Shown in pieces: positions 1 to 9,846 of a stretch of 64,000 nt of DNA. This DNA is from Pseudomonas sp. RC10 (GTDB lineage: Bacteria; Pseudomonadota; Gammaproteobacteria; Pseudomonadales; Pseudomonadaceae): the NCBI RefSeq assembly GCF_038397775.1, contig NZ_CP151650.1:6157001-6221000 (forward strand), read 5' to 3'. The notes beneath the pieces were generated by a model, which was not told where the DNA came from, ran no database searches, and worked only from the letters and a program-made list of their open reading frames with translations. The translations under genes were made by a program, and so were the position numbers. The stretch's first letter is position 1, and each line of letters opens with the position of its first letter.

Positions 1-607
1 TAGCCAGGTAGTCGCCGTGCATGCGCAGGACCGGGAAGCCCAGGATGCAACCGGCAAACGCCGCAGCGATGGCCGCCAGGGGCAACGCCGACCAGAAACC
101 CAGGCCCAGATACTGATAACCCAGCGCCAGACCGTAAGCACCGATGGCGTAGAACGCCACGTAACCCAGGTCGAGGAGACCGGCCAGGCCGACCACGATG
201 TTCAGGCCCAGGCCCAGCAACACGTAGATCAGCCCAAGAATGACCACGGTCAGGACGTATTTGTCAGCGAACACCGGGAAGATCACCGCGATCAGGATCA
301 TCAGCGGAATGATGAAACGCAGGCGAGTCTTGTAACCCGGTGGCAGCACGTGGACGCCAGAGCCGGTGCTCTCGAAACTCTGGGCGATGGCCACGCCTTT
401 CGGGGTTTGCAGGAACAGGCTCATCAGGAAGCGACCGACCACCACCACACCGACCAGCGCCGCGACGCGACCCGGTTGCATGTTGAAGCCATAGCCGTCC
501 AGCACGATGCCGACGATGGGGCCGAACACGATCAGCGCCAGCAAGCCGGCAACCACCGCGTCGATCAGACTTTGTTTGATATCGATGGGTTTGACAGGAG
601 CAGACAT
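1..607 (-). CDS. livM: Branched-chain amino acid ABC transporter permease LivM (partial, 3' end outside window)
   Basis: Inner-membrane permease of a high-affinity branched-chain amino acid importer. The frame opens with ATG at 607 (MSAPVKPIDIKQSL) and stays open to the window edge, giving about 202 residues. It has strongly hydrophobic segments and the LivM-type stretch GLGLNIVVGLAGLLDLGYVA. It begins 2 bp after the livH stop, so the two are surely co-transcribed and probably translationally coupled. The LivM family runs to roughly 400 residues, so about half is missing beyond base 1. The ATPases livG and livF would be expected further downstream on the same strand, outside this window. Confidence 0.93.
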   Translation of the reverse strand, partial: MSAPVKPIDIKQSLIDAVVAGLLALIVFGPIVGIVLDGYGFNMQPGRVAALVGVVVVGRFLMSLFLQTPKGVAIAQSFESTGSGVHVLPPGYKTRLRFIIPLMILIAVIFPVFADKYVLTVVILGLIYVLLGLGLNIVVGLAGLLDLGYVAFYAIGAYGLALGYQYLGLGFWSALPLAAIAAAFAGCILGFPVLRMHGDYLA

Positions 608-609
608 GG

Positions 610-1527
<918 letters not shown>

Positions 1528-1619
1528 GCACGCTCACGAACTTGAAGGCCAACCTGGCGCGGACCGGAAACTCCCTCGTGAGGAATGACGGGACGCGCAC
1601 GATGGCAACAGAAGAATCC

Positions 1620-1640
1620 GACGCCGCGCAAGGCGGCATC
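1620..1640 (-). other. Intercistronic hairpin between livK and livH
   Basis: A short inverted repeat (GACGCCGC, loop, GCGGCATC; one G-T pair) lies in the 180-bp gap 1528-1707. On the minus strand it is followed by a moderately T-rich stretch. It may protect the abundant livK transcript or attenuate read-through into the permease genes, as is common for periplasmic-binding-protein operons. That role is inference; nothing else was seen in the gap. Confidence 0.3.
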
Positions 1641-1707
1641 GATTACCGGGTCAGGCCGTTTCGAGGTTCCAAGCCCGCAAAACGGCTGACTCGACTAGGC
1701 GCTCAAC

Positions 1708-2841
1708 TTACTTCTGCTTTTCGAGCTGGTGATATTTGCCATCCTTGTCCCACTGGTAAACCACGTAGTCGGAGACTTTCAGGTCGCCTTTGGTGTCCCA
1801 GTTCTTCTCACCCATGACGGTTTTCACGGGGTGCGCTTTCAGCCACTTGGCCGCTTCCTCGCCTTTGGTGGACTTGGCGCCAGTGAATGCAGCGGCCAGG
1901 GCCTGAACCGAAGCGTAGGAGTACAGGGTGTAGCCTTCAGGCTCGTAACCGCCTTTGCGGAATTGATCCACGACAGCCTTGCTGTCTGGCAGCAGGCGTG
2001 GGTCGGCGCCGAAGGTCATGTACACGCCATCGACGTACTGAGCGCCGCCAGCGGTGGTGACCAGTTCGTCGGTTACAACGCCGTCGTCGGACATGAACTT
2101 GACGTCTTTCAGGCCTTGCTCACGCATTTGGCGAACCAGAGGACCGGCTTCCGGGTGCAGACCACCGAAGTAAACCACGTCGGCACCGGCGCCACGGATC
2201 TTGGTCACCAAGGCGCTGAAGTCTTTCTCGCCACGGGTCAGACCTTCTTCCAGCACAGGCTTCACGCCGCGAGCGGTCAGTTGCTTCGCGGTGGCGTCAG
2301 CCAGGCCTTTACCGTAGGTGTCTTTGTCGTTGATGACCGCGACTTTCTTGCCTTTCAGCACGTCGACGATGTAATCGCCAGCGACGATACCTTGCTGGTC
2401 GTCACGGCCGCACATACGGAACATCGCGCCCAGGCCACGTTCGGTCACGTTCGGGTTGGTCGACGCAGGTGTGATCGTGATGATGCCGGCTTCGTCATAG
2501 ACTTCCGACGCAGGGATGGTCGAAGACGAGCAGAAGTGGCCAACGACACCGACCATTTTGTCAGACGCAGCCTTGTTGGCGACGGCCACGGCCTGTTTCG
2601 GCTCGCACGCATCGTCGTATTGAGTCAGCGCGATTTTTTCCCCGTTCACGCCGCCCGCAGCGTTGATAGCGTCAGCCGCAGCCTGAGCGCCTTTCCAGAA
2701 TTGCAGACCGAACGAAGCGTTGGCGCCGGTCATTGGACCAGAAACGCCGATCTTGACGTCAGCCTGTGCAAAAGTAGCCACACCCATTGCAGTAGCGACT
2801 GCGAGTGCCAGAAAGCCTTTCCTGTAAAACGTCTGCGACAT
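1708..2841 (-). CDS. livK: Branched-chain amino acid ABC transporter periplasmic substrate-binding protein
   Basis: Periplasmic binding protein of 377 residues that delivers Leu/Ile/Val-type substrates to LivHM. A Sec signal peptide is clear (MSQTFYRKGFLALAVATAMG, then FAQA cleavage, mature start DVKIGVSGPMTG). The mature chain is a type I periplasmic fold with the usual opening VKIGVSGPMTGANASFG and cysteines near residues 58 and 83 that can form the conserved disulfide. The start is fixed by ACCTAGGAGCACC ahead of ATG. A sigma-54 promoter lies about 54-69 bp upstream, pointing to nitrogen- or amino-acid-responsive expression. Because the ama genes lie next door, a wider substrate range (for example lysine catabolites) is possible but unproven. 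Confidence 0.93.
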   Translation of the reverse strand: MSQTFYRKGFLALAVATAMGVATFAQADVKIGVSGPMTGANASFGLQFWKGAQAAADAINAAGGVNGEKIALTQYDDACEPKQAVAVANKAASDKMVGVVGHFCSSSTIPASEVYDEAGIITITPASTNPNVTERGLGAMFRMCGRDDQQGIVAGDYIVDVLKGKKVAVINDKDTYGKGLADATAKQLTARGVKPVLEEGLTRGEKDFSALVTKIRGAGADVVYFGGLHPEAGPLVRQMREQGLKDVKFMSDDGVVTDELVTTAGGAQYVDGVYMTFGADPRLLPDSKAVVDQFRKGGYEPEGYTLYSYASVQALAAAFTGAKSTKGEEAAKWLKAHPVKTVMGEKNWDTKGDLKVSDYVVYQWDKDGKYHQLEKQK

Positions 2842-2894
2842 GAGTTGGTGCTCCTAGGTTTTTTAATTAGCACTGCGACCACAGAGATGCTCTG

Positions 2895-2910
2895 AGCAAG
2901 TGGCGTGCCA
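2895..2910 (-). promoter_or_regulatory. Sigma-54 (RpoN) -24/-12 promoter for livK
   Basis: Read on the minus strand, this is TGGCACGCCACTTGCT, matching the RpoN consensus TGGCACG-N4-TTGCW at every defined position, with correct GG-to-GC spacing of 10 bases. Transcription would start near 2884, leaving a leader of about 43 nt before the livK ATG. An RpoN promoter needs an enhancer-binding activator; see the repeat array at 2984-3080. Confidence 0.8.
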
Positions 2911-2983
2911 TCGGTTTTTTATTCTGAAAAAAGTCGTCGTTTTGTTGTTATTCGACTGTTTTGAGCCCTTTTTTACTGGGCGT

Positions 2984-3080
2984 GCAACCGTCTAAACCGC
3001 GCAAGGTGCAACCCTGCGACTTTTATAGAGCAACCCTCCCGAATAACGCGCGCAACCGCACTGCCCTGACCTGTACAACC
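2984..3080. repeat. Phased GCAACC hexamer array upstream of the livK sigma-54 promoter
   Basis: GCAACC occurs at 2984, 3008, 3030 and 3052, with ACAACC at 3075, so spacing is 24, 22, 22 and 23 bp, about two helical turns each. A weaker GTCACC sits at 3098. The array lies 74-170 bp upstream of the -24 element, where enhancer-binding activators usually bind. The 357-bp gap 2842-3198 holds only this array, the promoter and the livK leader; no gene was seen in it. Confidence 0.5.
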
Positions 3081-3198
3081 CTGTTGTTACAGCTTGCGTC
3101 ACCGAACTGCACACCGGCGGTGCGGGGCCGCTACGGGACGCACCATTTGAGGGTAGTGGATATACGCGAAAGTGTTGATTTGTGACAAACATTTCGCC

Positions 3199-4482
3199 TC
3201 AGATCACAACCCTGAGACATTGCCCCGCATGGTATAGCGAAAAGCCAGCTTCGTATAAAGAGCTGCGTAAAGCAATGGCCGAGAGCGGCTGCATGGGAGC
3301 AAACGGGATCGGCAGCACATTCGGGTTGCCGCCGCACAGGTAATCAGCGAAGGCTTTACCGACCACCGTACCTGTCGTGTTGCCACGGCCGTTGTATCCG
3401 GTCATCGCGACCAGTCCTGGTGCAGGCTCGTACATGCGCAGCAAATGATCGGGCGTGAAATCGATGCAGCCCGTCCAGGTGCATTCCCACTCGACCTTTT
3501 TCAGGTACGGGAAATAGTGCTGCTGAATGCGGTCTGCCCAGGCCTTGAGGAACCACGTCGGCTTCTGATTGCCGTTACCCAGGCTGCCCAGCAACAGGCG
3601 CCCATCCGCGTCGCGACGGATGCTGCTCAGCACCTGGCGGGTGTCCCAGGAGCCCTGTCCACCGGGAAGAATCTGCTGGGCAGCCTCTTCCGTCAGCGGC
3701 GCGGAGGCCACTTGATAGTAATAGCCAGGGAAAAAGCTGCGGCGGACTTCAGTCCAGTCGCCTTCGGTGTAGGCGTTGGACGCGATGACGACTTGATCGG
3801 CGATGACCGAGCCGTTGTCGGTGATCACGCACCAACGTTGGCCCTGACGCTCCAGCCGCTTGACCGGCGAGTGATCGTAACGCTGGCCTCCCAGCGAGGT
3901 AACCGCTGCAGCCAGACCGCTGGTGTAGGCCATCGGGTTGATGGTGCCTGCGCGGTGGTCGAGCAGCGCGGCGGTGATTTCCCGAGTGCCGGTGGCTTCC
4001 TGGCAGGCTTTGCCGGTCAGCAGTTCGATGGGCGCGCCACGGCGTTTCCATTGTTCTTCGCGGCTGCGCAGATCCAGCTCGCCCTTGGCGTTGTGCGCCA
4101 TGTGCAGCGTGCCTTTGCGCGTGGCCTGGCAATCGATGTTGTATTTTTCAATGAGGCTGAACACCAGCGACGGCGCGTTGCCGAGCATGGTGTTGAGCTG
4201 GCTGCCGATTTTCTCGCCGAAACCGGCTTCAATCTCGTCGGGCGGAATCCACAGCCCAGCGTTGACCAATCCCACGTTACGCCCCGAGCCACCTTGGCCG
4301 GTGCGATGGGCTTCGACGATGGCGACGTTCTTGCCCTGTTCAAGCAAATGCAGCGCTGCCGACAACCCCGTGATGCCTGCGCCGATCACGCACACATCGA
4401 CGGTCACTTCCCCCTTCAACGCCGGCGCCTCAGGCCTCTGCGGCGTCAGCGTTTCCCACAGACATTCTTCGCGTAGCGGCAT
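3199..4482 (-). CDS. amaA: FAD-dependent amino acid oxidoreductase, probable L-pipecolate oxidase
   Basis: A DAO-family flavoprotein of 427 residues. The FAD-binding motif GAGITGLSAALHLLEQGKNV lies near residues 33-52, followed by GSGRNVGLVNAGLW, and the C-terminal FAD-contact stretch GYNGRGNTTGTVVGKAFADY is intact. In P. putida, AmaA oxidises L-pipecolate to piperideine-6-carboxylate in lysine breakdown. Here the next upstream gene is the matching dehydrogenase amaB with a divergent LysR gene, which supports this role over the related gamma-glutamylputrescine oxidases. The start is ATG after GAGG. A REPIN separates it from amaB, so it may be expressed at a different level. Confidence 0.78.
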   Translation of the reverse strand: MPLREECLWETLTPQRPEAPALKGEVTVDVCVIGAGITGLSAALHLLEQGKNVAIVEAHRTGQGGSGRNVGLVNAGLWIPPDEIEAGFGEKIGSQLNTMLGNAPSLVFSLIEKYNIDCQATRKGTLHMAHNAKGELDLRSREEQWKRRGAPIELLTGKACQEATGTREITAALLDHRAGTINPMAYTSGLAAAVTSLGGQRYDHSPVKRLERQGQRWCVITDNGSVIADQVVIASNAYTEGDWTEVRRSFFPGYYYQVASAPLTEEAAQQILPGGQGSWDTRQVLSSIRRDADGRLLLGSLGNGNQKPTWFLKAWADRIQQHYFPYLKKVEWECTWTGCIDFTPDHLLRMYEPAPGLVAMTGYNGRGNTTGTVVGKAFADYLCGGNPNVLPIPFAPMQPLSAIALRSSLYEAGFSLYHAGQCLRVVI

Positions 4483-4540
4483 CGCAAAACCTCGAAAAGG
4501 ACAAACGATGATTCAATTCAATATTGCTTATTCTTACGCT

Positions 4541-4603
4541 ATCGCGAGCAAGCTCACTCATACAGAATCAACGCTACCCTGTAGGAGTGAGCTTGCTCGC
4601 GAT
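4541..4603. repeat. REPIN-like inverted REP pair 1
   Basis: Left arm TCGCGAGCAAGCTCACTCA and right arm TGTAGGAGTGAGCTTGCTC are inverted copies of the same Pseudomonas REP sequence, separated by about 20 bp. It fills the 161-bp gap between amaB and amaA. Likely roles are 3' mRNA stabilisation or attenuation; this is inference. Confidence 0.85.
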
Positions 4604-4643
4604 CAGGTTGACGCGGTGCAGTTGCTACACCGCGTCACAGGCA

Positions 4644-6134
4644 TCAATCAAACGTAATCCCCTGCGCCAACGGCAGCTCGCGGGAGTAGTTGACGGTCGC
4701 GGTCTGGCGACGCATGTAGCCCTTCCACGAATCCGAGCCGGACTCACGGCCACCGCCGGTTTCCTTCTCACCACCGAACGCGCCACCGATCTCTGCACCA
4801 CTCGGGCCAATGTTGACGTTGGCGATGCCGCAGTCGCTGCCCAGCGCCGAGATGAACTGTTCGGCCTCACGCACGTCGGTGGTGAAGATGCACGAAGACA
4901 GGCCTTGTGGCACGTCGTTGTTCAGGCGCACAGCGTCAGCGAATTCCTCGTAACCGACTACGTAAAGGATCGGCGCGAAGGTCTCGCTGCGAACCACGTC
5001 GCTTTGCTCAGGCATTTCGACGATGGCAGGTGACACGTAGAACGCGTTCGGGAATTTGTCGGCCAATTGACGCTTGCCGCCGAACACGGTGCCGCCTTCG
5101 CTCAAAGCCTGCTCCAGCGCTTCCTGCATGTTTTCGAAGCTTTGCTTGTCGATCAACGGACCGACCAGATTGCCTTCCAGCGGGTGGCCGATACGCACTT
5201 TGGCGTAAGCGGCTTTCAGGCGCTCCACGAATTCGGCCTTGACCGAGTTATGCGCGATCAGACGACGCAGGGTGGTGCAACGCTGACCGGCGGTGCCGAC
5301 GGCGCTGAACAGCACGGCACGAACGGCCAGGTCCAGATCGGCGCTTGGGGTCAGGATCATGGCGTTGTTGCCGCCCAGTTCCAGAATGCTGCGAGCGAAA
5401 CGCGCGGCGATTTTCGGCGCCACTTCACGGCCCATGCGGGTGCTGCCGGTGGCGCTGATCAGGGCGACACGCTCGTCATCCACCAACGCTTCGCCAGCGT
5501 CGCGGCCACCGATCACACATTGCGCGAGGAATTGCGGGGCGTCCGAGAACTCAGCAGCGACGCGGTCGAACAGGGCCTGGCACGCCAAGGCGGTCAGCGG
5601 CGTCTTTTCCGACGGTTTCCAGATCACCGAGTTGCCGCACACCAGCGCCAGCGCGGTGTTCCACGACCAGACCGCCACCGGGAAGTTGAACGCGCTGATC
5701 ACACCGACGACGCCCAGCGGGTGCCAGGTTTCACGCATGTGGTGGCCCGGACGCTCGGAGGCGATGGTCAGGCCGTACATTTGGCGGGACAGACCGACCG
5801 CGAAATCGCAGATGTCGATCATCTCCTGGACTTCACCCAGACCTTCCTGAGTGATCTTGCCCGCTTCCCTCGACACCAGCTCGCCGAGGTCAGCCTTGTG
5901 TTTGCGCAGCGCTTCACCGAACAGGCGCACCAATTCGCCACGGCGTGGCGCCGGGACTTTGCGCCAGGCGTCGAACGCGTGCTCGGCACGGGTGATGCGC
6001 TGCTCGACTTCGGCCGCTCCTTCCCAACTGACCGAAGCCACCTGACTGCCATCGATCGGCGTGTGAACAGGCTTGTCGCCCTTCTGGTAAAGAGCAGGGT
6101 CGACACCGAGACGGGTTAGCAGATCGTTGAGCAT
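4644..6134 (-). CDS. amaB: Piperideine-6-carboxylate / L-aminoadipate-semialdehyde dehydrogenase
   Basis: NAD(P)-dependent aldehyde dehydrogenase of the ALDH7 (antiquitin-like) type, 496 residues. It oxidises the semialdehyde formed from pipecolate to 2-aminoadipate. Visible family parts are VGVISAFNFPVAVWSWN, the cofactor region ISATGSTRMGREVAPK, the LELGGNNAMI glutamate motif and the catalytic cysteine in GTAGQRCTTLRRL, which is typical of antiquitins. The start is ATG after CCAGGAGAAATC. It is divergent from a LysR gene over 163 bp, which must contain both promoters, and lies upstream of amaA. Length equals the P. putida enzyme as remembered. Confidence 0.88.
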   Translation of the reverse strand: MLNDLLTRLGVDPALYQKGDKPVHTPIDGSQVASVSWEGAAEVEQRITRAEHAFDAWRKVPAPRRGELVRLFGEALRKHKADLGELVSREAGKITQEGLGEVQEMIDICDFAVGLSRQMYGLTIASERPGHHMRETWHPLGVVGVISAFNFPVAVWSWNTALALVCGNSVIWKPSEKTPLTALACQALFDRVAAEFSDAPQFLAQCVIGGRDAGEALVDDERVALISATGSTRMGREVAPKIAARFARSILELGGNNAMILTPSADLDLAVRAVLFSAVGTAGQRCTTLRRLIAHNSVKAEFVERLKAAYAKVRIGHPLEGNLVGPLIDKQSFENMQEALEQALSEGGTVFGGKRQLADKFPNAFYVSPAIVEMPEQSDVVRSETFAPILYVVGYEEFADAVRLNNDVPQGLSSCIFTTDVREAEQFISALGSDCGIANVNIGPSGAEIGGAFGGEKETGGGRESGSDSWKGYMRRQTATVNYSRELPLAQGITFD

Positions 6135-6297
6135 GATTTCTCCTGGATTCGGATGAGCCGTAAAACGCGATTGCGGAATACTGGGATTGAGGTGTTTCGT
6201 CAGCCTCTAGTAATAGCTGGCGTGACGTCATGCAACAAACGACGATTAAGCGAGATATCATTCCGTTTTTTCATGCTGACGCCGAGCAGGCCTGAAT

Positions 6298-7203
6298 ATG
6301 CTGAACAGACGCCATCTGCCGTCCATCACCGCGCTGCAATGTTTCGAAGCGGTGACCCGGCACCTGAGTTTCACCCGTGCCGCCGAAGAGCTGAATCTGA
6401 CCCAAAGTGCGGTCAGCAAACAGGTCGCGCAACTTGAAGAGCTCGTCCAGCACCTGCTGTTCAGACGCGTGCGCCGTCGTCTACAGCTCACGCCAGCCGG
6501 GGCTTTATATTTGGCAGAGGTGCGAAAAATCCTCACGCAGATGGAGATGTCCACGCACTTCCTGCGTTCCTACGGCGGCGAAACCGAAGTCCTGCGGGTT
6601 TCGACGCCCTCGACCTTCGGCGCCCGGTGGCTGGTCCCACGTCTGAAAGGCTGGCGTCTGCGGTATCCGCACATTCATCTGGACCTGGTAAACGAACAGG
6701 AAAGCGATGACCTCGCCCAGAGCCGCTGTGACCTGTCGTTCTATTTCGGCCAGGGCGCCCGACCCGGCGCGGAAAGTGTGAAGCTGTTTGGCGAAGAACT
6801 GGTGCCGGTCTGTTCACCGGACAGCCTTCCCGACAAACCCTTTACTGACCCGACCCAGCTTGCCGATCTGGTCTTGCTGCAAAACGCCCATCGCCCGCAG
6901 GGCTGGCATGAGTGGTTCGAAAGTCAGGGTTATCAGACCGAACACAGCTATCACGGCCCGCGTTTCGAAACGTTCTACATGTGCATCCGCGCGGCGCAGG
7001 TCGGCTGTGGCGTCGCGTTGCTGCCGCGCTTTCTGGTTGAAGAAGAGTTGGCCGACGGCAAGTTGGTCATTCCGTGGCCTCATGCCCTCCCCAGCCACGA
7101 CGCCTATTACCTCGCCTACCCGGAACACGCGGCAGAAGTGCCGAAAATCCGGGGATTTGTGGAATGGATGTTGGAGCAGCTGGATCAACCGACACCGCAA
7201 TAA
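6298..7203 (+). CDS. LysR-family regulator, probable regulator of amaAB
   Basis: 301 residues. The N-terminal winged helix is clear (HLPSITALQCFEAVTRHLSF, then FTRAAEELNLTQSAVSKQV, residues about 8-45). It is followed by a LysR substrate-binding domain from about residue 95 (EVLRVSTPSTFGARWLVPRL). The GcvA-like sequence is the type often found beside amino acid catabolic genes. It is divergent from amaB, the standard LTTR arrangement, so autoregulation and control of amaB are inferred. The intergenic space 6135-6297 has no other gene. Confidence 0.9.
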   Translation: MLNRRHLPSITALQCFEAVTRHLSFTRAAEELNLTQSAVSKQVAQLEELVQHLLFRRVRRRLQLTPAGALYLAEVRKILTQMEMSTHFLRSYGGETEVLRVSTPSTFGARWLVPRLKGWRLRYPHIHLDLVNEQESDDLAQSRCDLSFYFGQGARPGAESVKLFGEELVPVCSPDSLPDKPFTDPTQLADLVLLQNAHRPQGWHEWFESQGYQTEHSYHGPRFETFYMCIRAAQVGCGVALLPRFLVEEELADGKLVIPWPHALPSHDAYYLAYPEHAAEVPKIRGFVEWMLEQLDQPTPQ

Positions 7204-7221
7204 GTGATCAGAATCACTTCC

Positions 7222-7317
7222 CCCTGTGGGAGCGAATTCATTCGCGATGCGTTGGTATGGGCAATAGAGCTGCGTCGAATGTACCGGCTTTTCGCGAATG
7301 AATTCGCTCCCACAGGG
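7222..7317. repeat. REPIN-like inverted pair 2, divergent REP type
   Basis: Inverted arms CCCTGTGGGAGCGAATTCAT and ATGAATTCGCTCCCACAGGG enclose about 45 bp. The frame (TGT-GGAG-GCGA) resembles the other REPs here, but the core is GAATTCATTCGCG instead of GAGCTTGCTCGCG, a separate REP subfamily. It lies just after the LysR gene. The rest of the 329-bp gap 7204-7532 shows no gene and no clear operator. Confidence 0.8.
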
Positions 7318-7532
7318 CTCAGGCCTCGTGCCCGGCGCCTTGGTGACGACATCCGCCGCTGAAACATTTCTGCCCCAAGCCGGCGACGACTGGCATTATG
7401 TCCGTCATCGTCAATAACACGCCGGACGTAGCGGCCTGAAGCCATCAGCCCCGCTGCCACAAGGTTGTATGCGACACCGACTCGATTTCCACGAGCCGCA
7501 TGTTTGCGGCCACTGCTGGCTGGAGCGACACA

Positions 7533-8732
7533 ATGAGTGAGAGCGCTTTCGCAGATCGCATCGTTCAGAACCTGCTCGATACCGACCTCTACAAGCTGAC
7601 CATGATGCAGGCCGTCCTTCACAACTACCCCAACGTCGACGTTGAGTGGGAGTTTCGCTGCCGCAACGGCGAGGACCTGCGGCCTTATCTGATGGAAATT
7701 CGCCACCAGATCGAGCAGCTGTGCGACCTGTCCCTGAGCGTCGAAGACATCGGCTTTCTCGAACGCATCAGCTTCATGAAGCCCGATTTCCTGCGCTTCC
7801 TCGGTCTGTTCCGCTTCAACCTGCGCTACGTGCAGACCAGCATTGAGAATGACGAGTTATGCATCCGCCTCTGCGGCCCCTGGCTGCACGTGATCCTGTT
7901 CGAAGTGCCAATCCTGGCCATCGTCAGCGAAGTGCGTAACCGTTATCGCAACCCCAATACCCTGTTGATTCAGGCGCGCGATCAGCTCTACCGCAAGTTC
8001 GACTGGCTGACCGCCACCGCCACGCCTGACGAGTTGGCCGAACTGAAAGTCGCCGATTTCGGCACCCGCCGCCGCTTCTCTTTCGCGGTTCAGGAAGACG
8101 TCGTTTCAGTGCTGAAAAAGGACTTCCCCGGCCAGTTCGTCGGCACCAGCAACGTGCACCTCGCGCGCAAGTTCGACCTCAAGCCCCTCGGCACCATGGC
8201 TCACGAATGGATCATGGCGCACCAGCAATTGGGTCCTCGACTGATCGACAGCCAGAGTGCCGCCCTCGATTGTTGGGTGCGCGAGTACCGTGGTCTGCTG
8301 GGTATCGCCCTCACCGACTGCATCACCACAGACGCCTTCCTGAACGATTTCGATCTGTTCTTCGCCAAGCTTTTCGACGGCCTGCGCCACGATTCGGGCG
8401 ATCCGGTTCAGTGGGCCGAAAAGTGTATTACCCACTACCAAAAGCTGGGCATCGATCCGATGAGCAAAACGCTGGTGTTCTCAGACGGCCTGAACCTGCC
8501 CAAAGCGCTGGAAATATTCCGGGCGCTGCGTGGTCGGATCAATGTCAGTTTCGGCATCGGCACCAACCTCACGGCTGATGTGCCGGGGGTCCAGCCGATG
8601 AGCATCGTACTGAAGATGACCGCCTGCGCCGGCCAGCCGGTGGCGAAGATTTCCGACGAGCCCGGCAAGACGCAATGCAAGGACCCGGAATTCGTGTCCT
8701 ACCTGCGCCACGTATTCAAGGTGCCAGCCTGA
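7533..8732 (+). CDS. pncB: Nicotinate phosphoribosyltransferase
   Basis: Converts nicotinate, PRPP and ATP to nicotinate mononucleotide in cytoplasmic NAD salvage. 399 residues when started at ATG 7533, which has GGAG 7 bases upstream; an upstream in-frame ATG at 7500 lacks a good ribosome site. Family motifs include [47 protein letters not shown] followed by HEW, and [10 protein letters not shown]. The histidine in GTMAHEW is the known phosphorylation region. It is followed 63 bp later by nadE, so the two form a salvage-and-amidation pair. Confidence 0.95.
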   Translation: MSESAFADRIVQNLLDTDLYKLTMMQAVLHNYPNVDVEWEFRCRNGEDLRPYLMEIRHQIEQLCDLSLSVEDIGFLERISFMKPDFLRFLGLFRFNLRYVQTSIENDELCIRLCGPWLHVILFEVPILAIVSEVRNRYRNPNTLLIQARDQLYRKFDWLTATATPDELAELKVADFGTRRRFSFAVQEDVVSVLKKDFPGQFVGTSNVHLARKFDLKPLGTMAHEWIMAHQQLGPRLIDSQSAALDCWVREYRGLLGIALTDCITTDAFLNDFDLFFAKLFDGLRHDSGDPVQWAEKCITHYQKLGIDPMSKTLVFSDGLNLPKALEIFRALRGRINVSFGIGTNLTADVPGVQPMSIVLKMTACAGQPVAKISDEPGKTQCKDPEFVSYLRHVFKVPA

Positions 8733-8795
8733 CCCGAGCACCGTACTGCCCCACTTTTTTACATGCCTCTTTTTCTTCTTCATAAGGAGTCAATC

Positions 8796-9623
8796 ATGCA
8801 AGCCGTACAGCTCGAGATCGCTAAAGAGCTCAAGGTTCAGGCCCCCTTCGCCAATCAGGGCGAGCTTGAAACCGAGGTCGCGCGTCGAATCCAGTTCATC
8901 AAGGACTGCCTGCACAACGCCCGCCTGAAAGTACTGGTACTGGGCATCAGCGGCGGCGTCGATTCGCTGACCGCCGGCCTGCTCGCCCAGCGCGCCGTGA
9001 AGGAATTGCGCGACAGCACCGGCGACAACGCCTACCAGTTCATCGCCGTGCGCCTGCCGTATCACATTCAGCACGACGAACACGAAGCCACGGCGTCGGT
9101 GGATTTCATTAACCCGGACGAGCGCCACACCGTGGACATCGCCCCGTCGGTCAAGGCGTTGGTTGAGCAAGTCAAAGCCTTCGAAGGCCAGTCCGATGCG
9201 GCGGTGGATTTCGTCAAAGGCAACGTCAAGGCACGCACGCGGATGGTCGCGCAGTACACCATCGCGGGCGTTCGCGGTGGCCTGGTGATCGGTACCGACC
9301 ACGCGGCGGAAGCGGTGATGGGCTTCTTCACCAAGTTCGGCGACGGCGCCTGCGACCTCGCCCCGTTGAGCGGTCTGGTGAAGAATCAGGTCCGCGCCAT
9401 CGCCCGCAGCTTTGGTGCCCCGGAGTATCTGGTCGAGAAAATTCCGACTGCTGACCTCGAAGACCTGGTGCCGGGCAAACCAGACGAAGCCTCCCACGGC
9501 GTGACTTACGCCGAGATCGACGCCTTCCTGCACGGCCAGCCCCTGCGTCAGGAAGCCTTCGACATCATCGCCAACACCTACCGCAAGACCCAGCACAAGC
9601 GCGACCTGCCTTACGCGCCATAG
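8796..9623 (+). CDS. nadE: NH3-dependent NAD+ synthetase
   Basis: Catalyses the final amidation of nicotinate adenine dinucleotide to NAD+ using ATP and ammonia. 275 residues, the usual size for the ammonia-dependent form without a glutaminase domain. The P-loop of the N-type ATP pyrophosphatase, SGGVDS, is at residues 52-57. [20 protein letters not shown] is the conserved substrate segment, and [14 protein letters not shown] is typical of the C-terminus. The start is ATG with AAGGAG, 33 bp inside a longer open frame. It is downstream of pncB and followed directly by a REPIN. Confidence 0.95.
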   Translation: MQAVQLEIAKELKVQAPFANQGELETEVARRIQFIKDCLHNARLKVLVLGISGGVDSLTAGLLAQRAVKELRDSTGDNAYQFIAVRLPYHIQHDEHEATASVDFINPDERHTVDIAPSVKALVEQVKAFEGQSDAAVDFVKGNVKARTRMVAQYTIAGVRGGLVIGTDHAAEAVMGFFTKFGDGACDLAPLSGLVKNQVRAIARSFGAPEYLVEKIPTADLEDLVPGKPDEASHGVTYAEIDAFLHGQPLRQEAFDIIANTYRKTQHKRDLPYAP

Positions 9624-9630
9624 TGAAAGA

Positions 9631-9723
9631 CCTGTAGGAGTGAGCTTGCTCGCGATTGCAATCTGTCAGAAACATCACCTGTTGCTGATACACCGCATTC
9701 GCGAGCAAGCTCACTCCTACAGG
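9631..9723. repeat. REPIN-like inverted REP pair 3
   Basis: Arms CCTGTAGGAGTGAGCTTGCT and AGCAAGCTCACTCCTACAGG, each extended by CGCGA/TCGCG, are perfect inverted copies about 43 bp apart. It begins 7 bp after the nadE stop, a position suited to 3' mRNA stabilisation or termination. Confidence 0.9.
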
Positions 9724-9846
9724 GTCGCGCCAGGCCCATCGCCCAGCATTCGAAAACGGAATGAACCCGTCGTTTTTTTTCGCTTGATGGCGTCCGTCAT
9801 CAAGGCTTTCATAGCGGCCTGACTTTCTCGCTCAGAGACGCTAACC

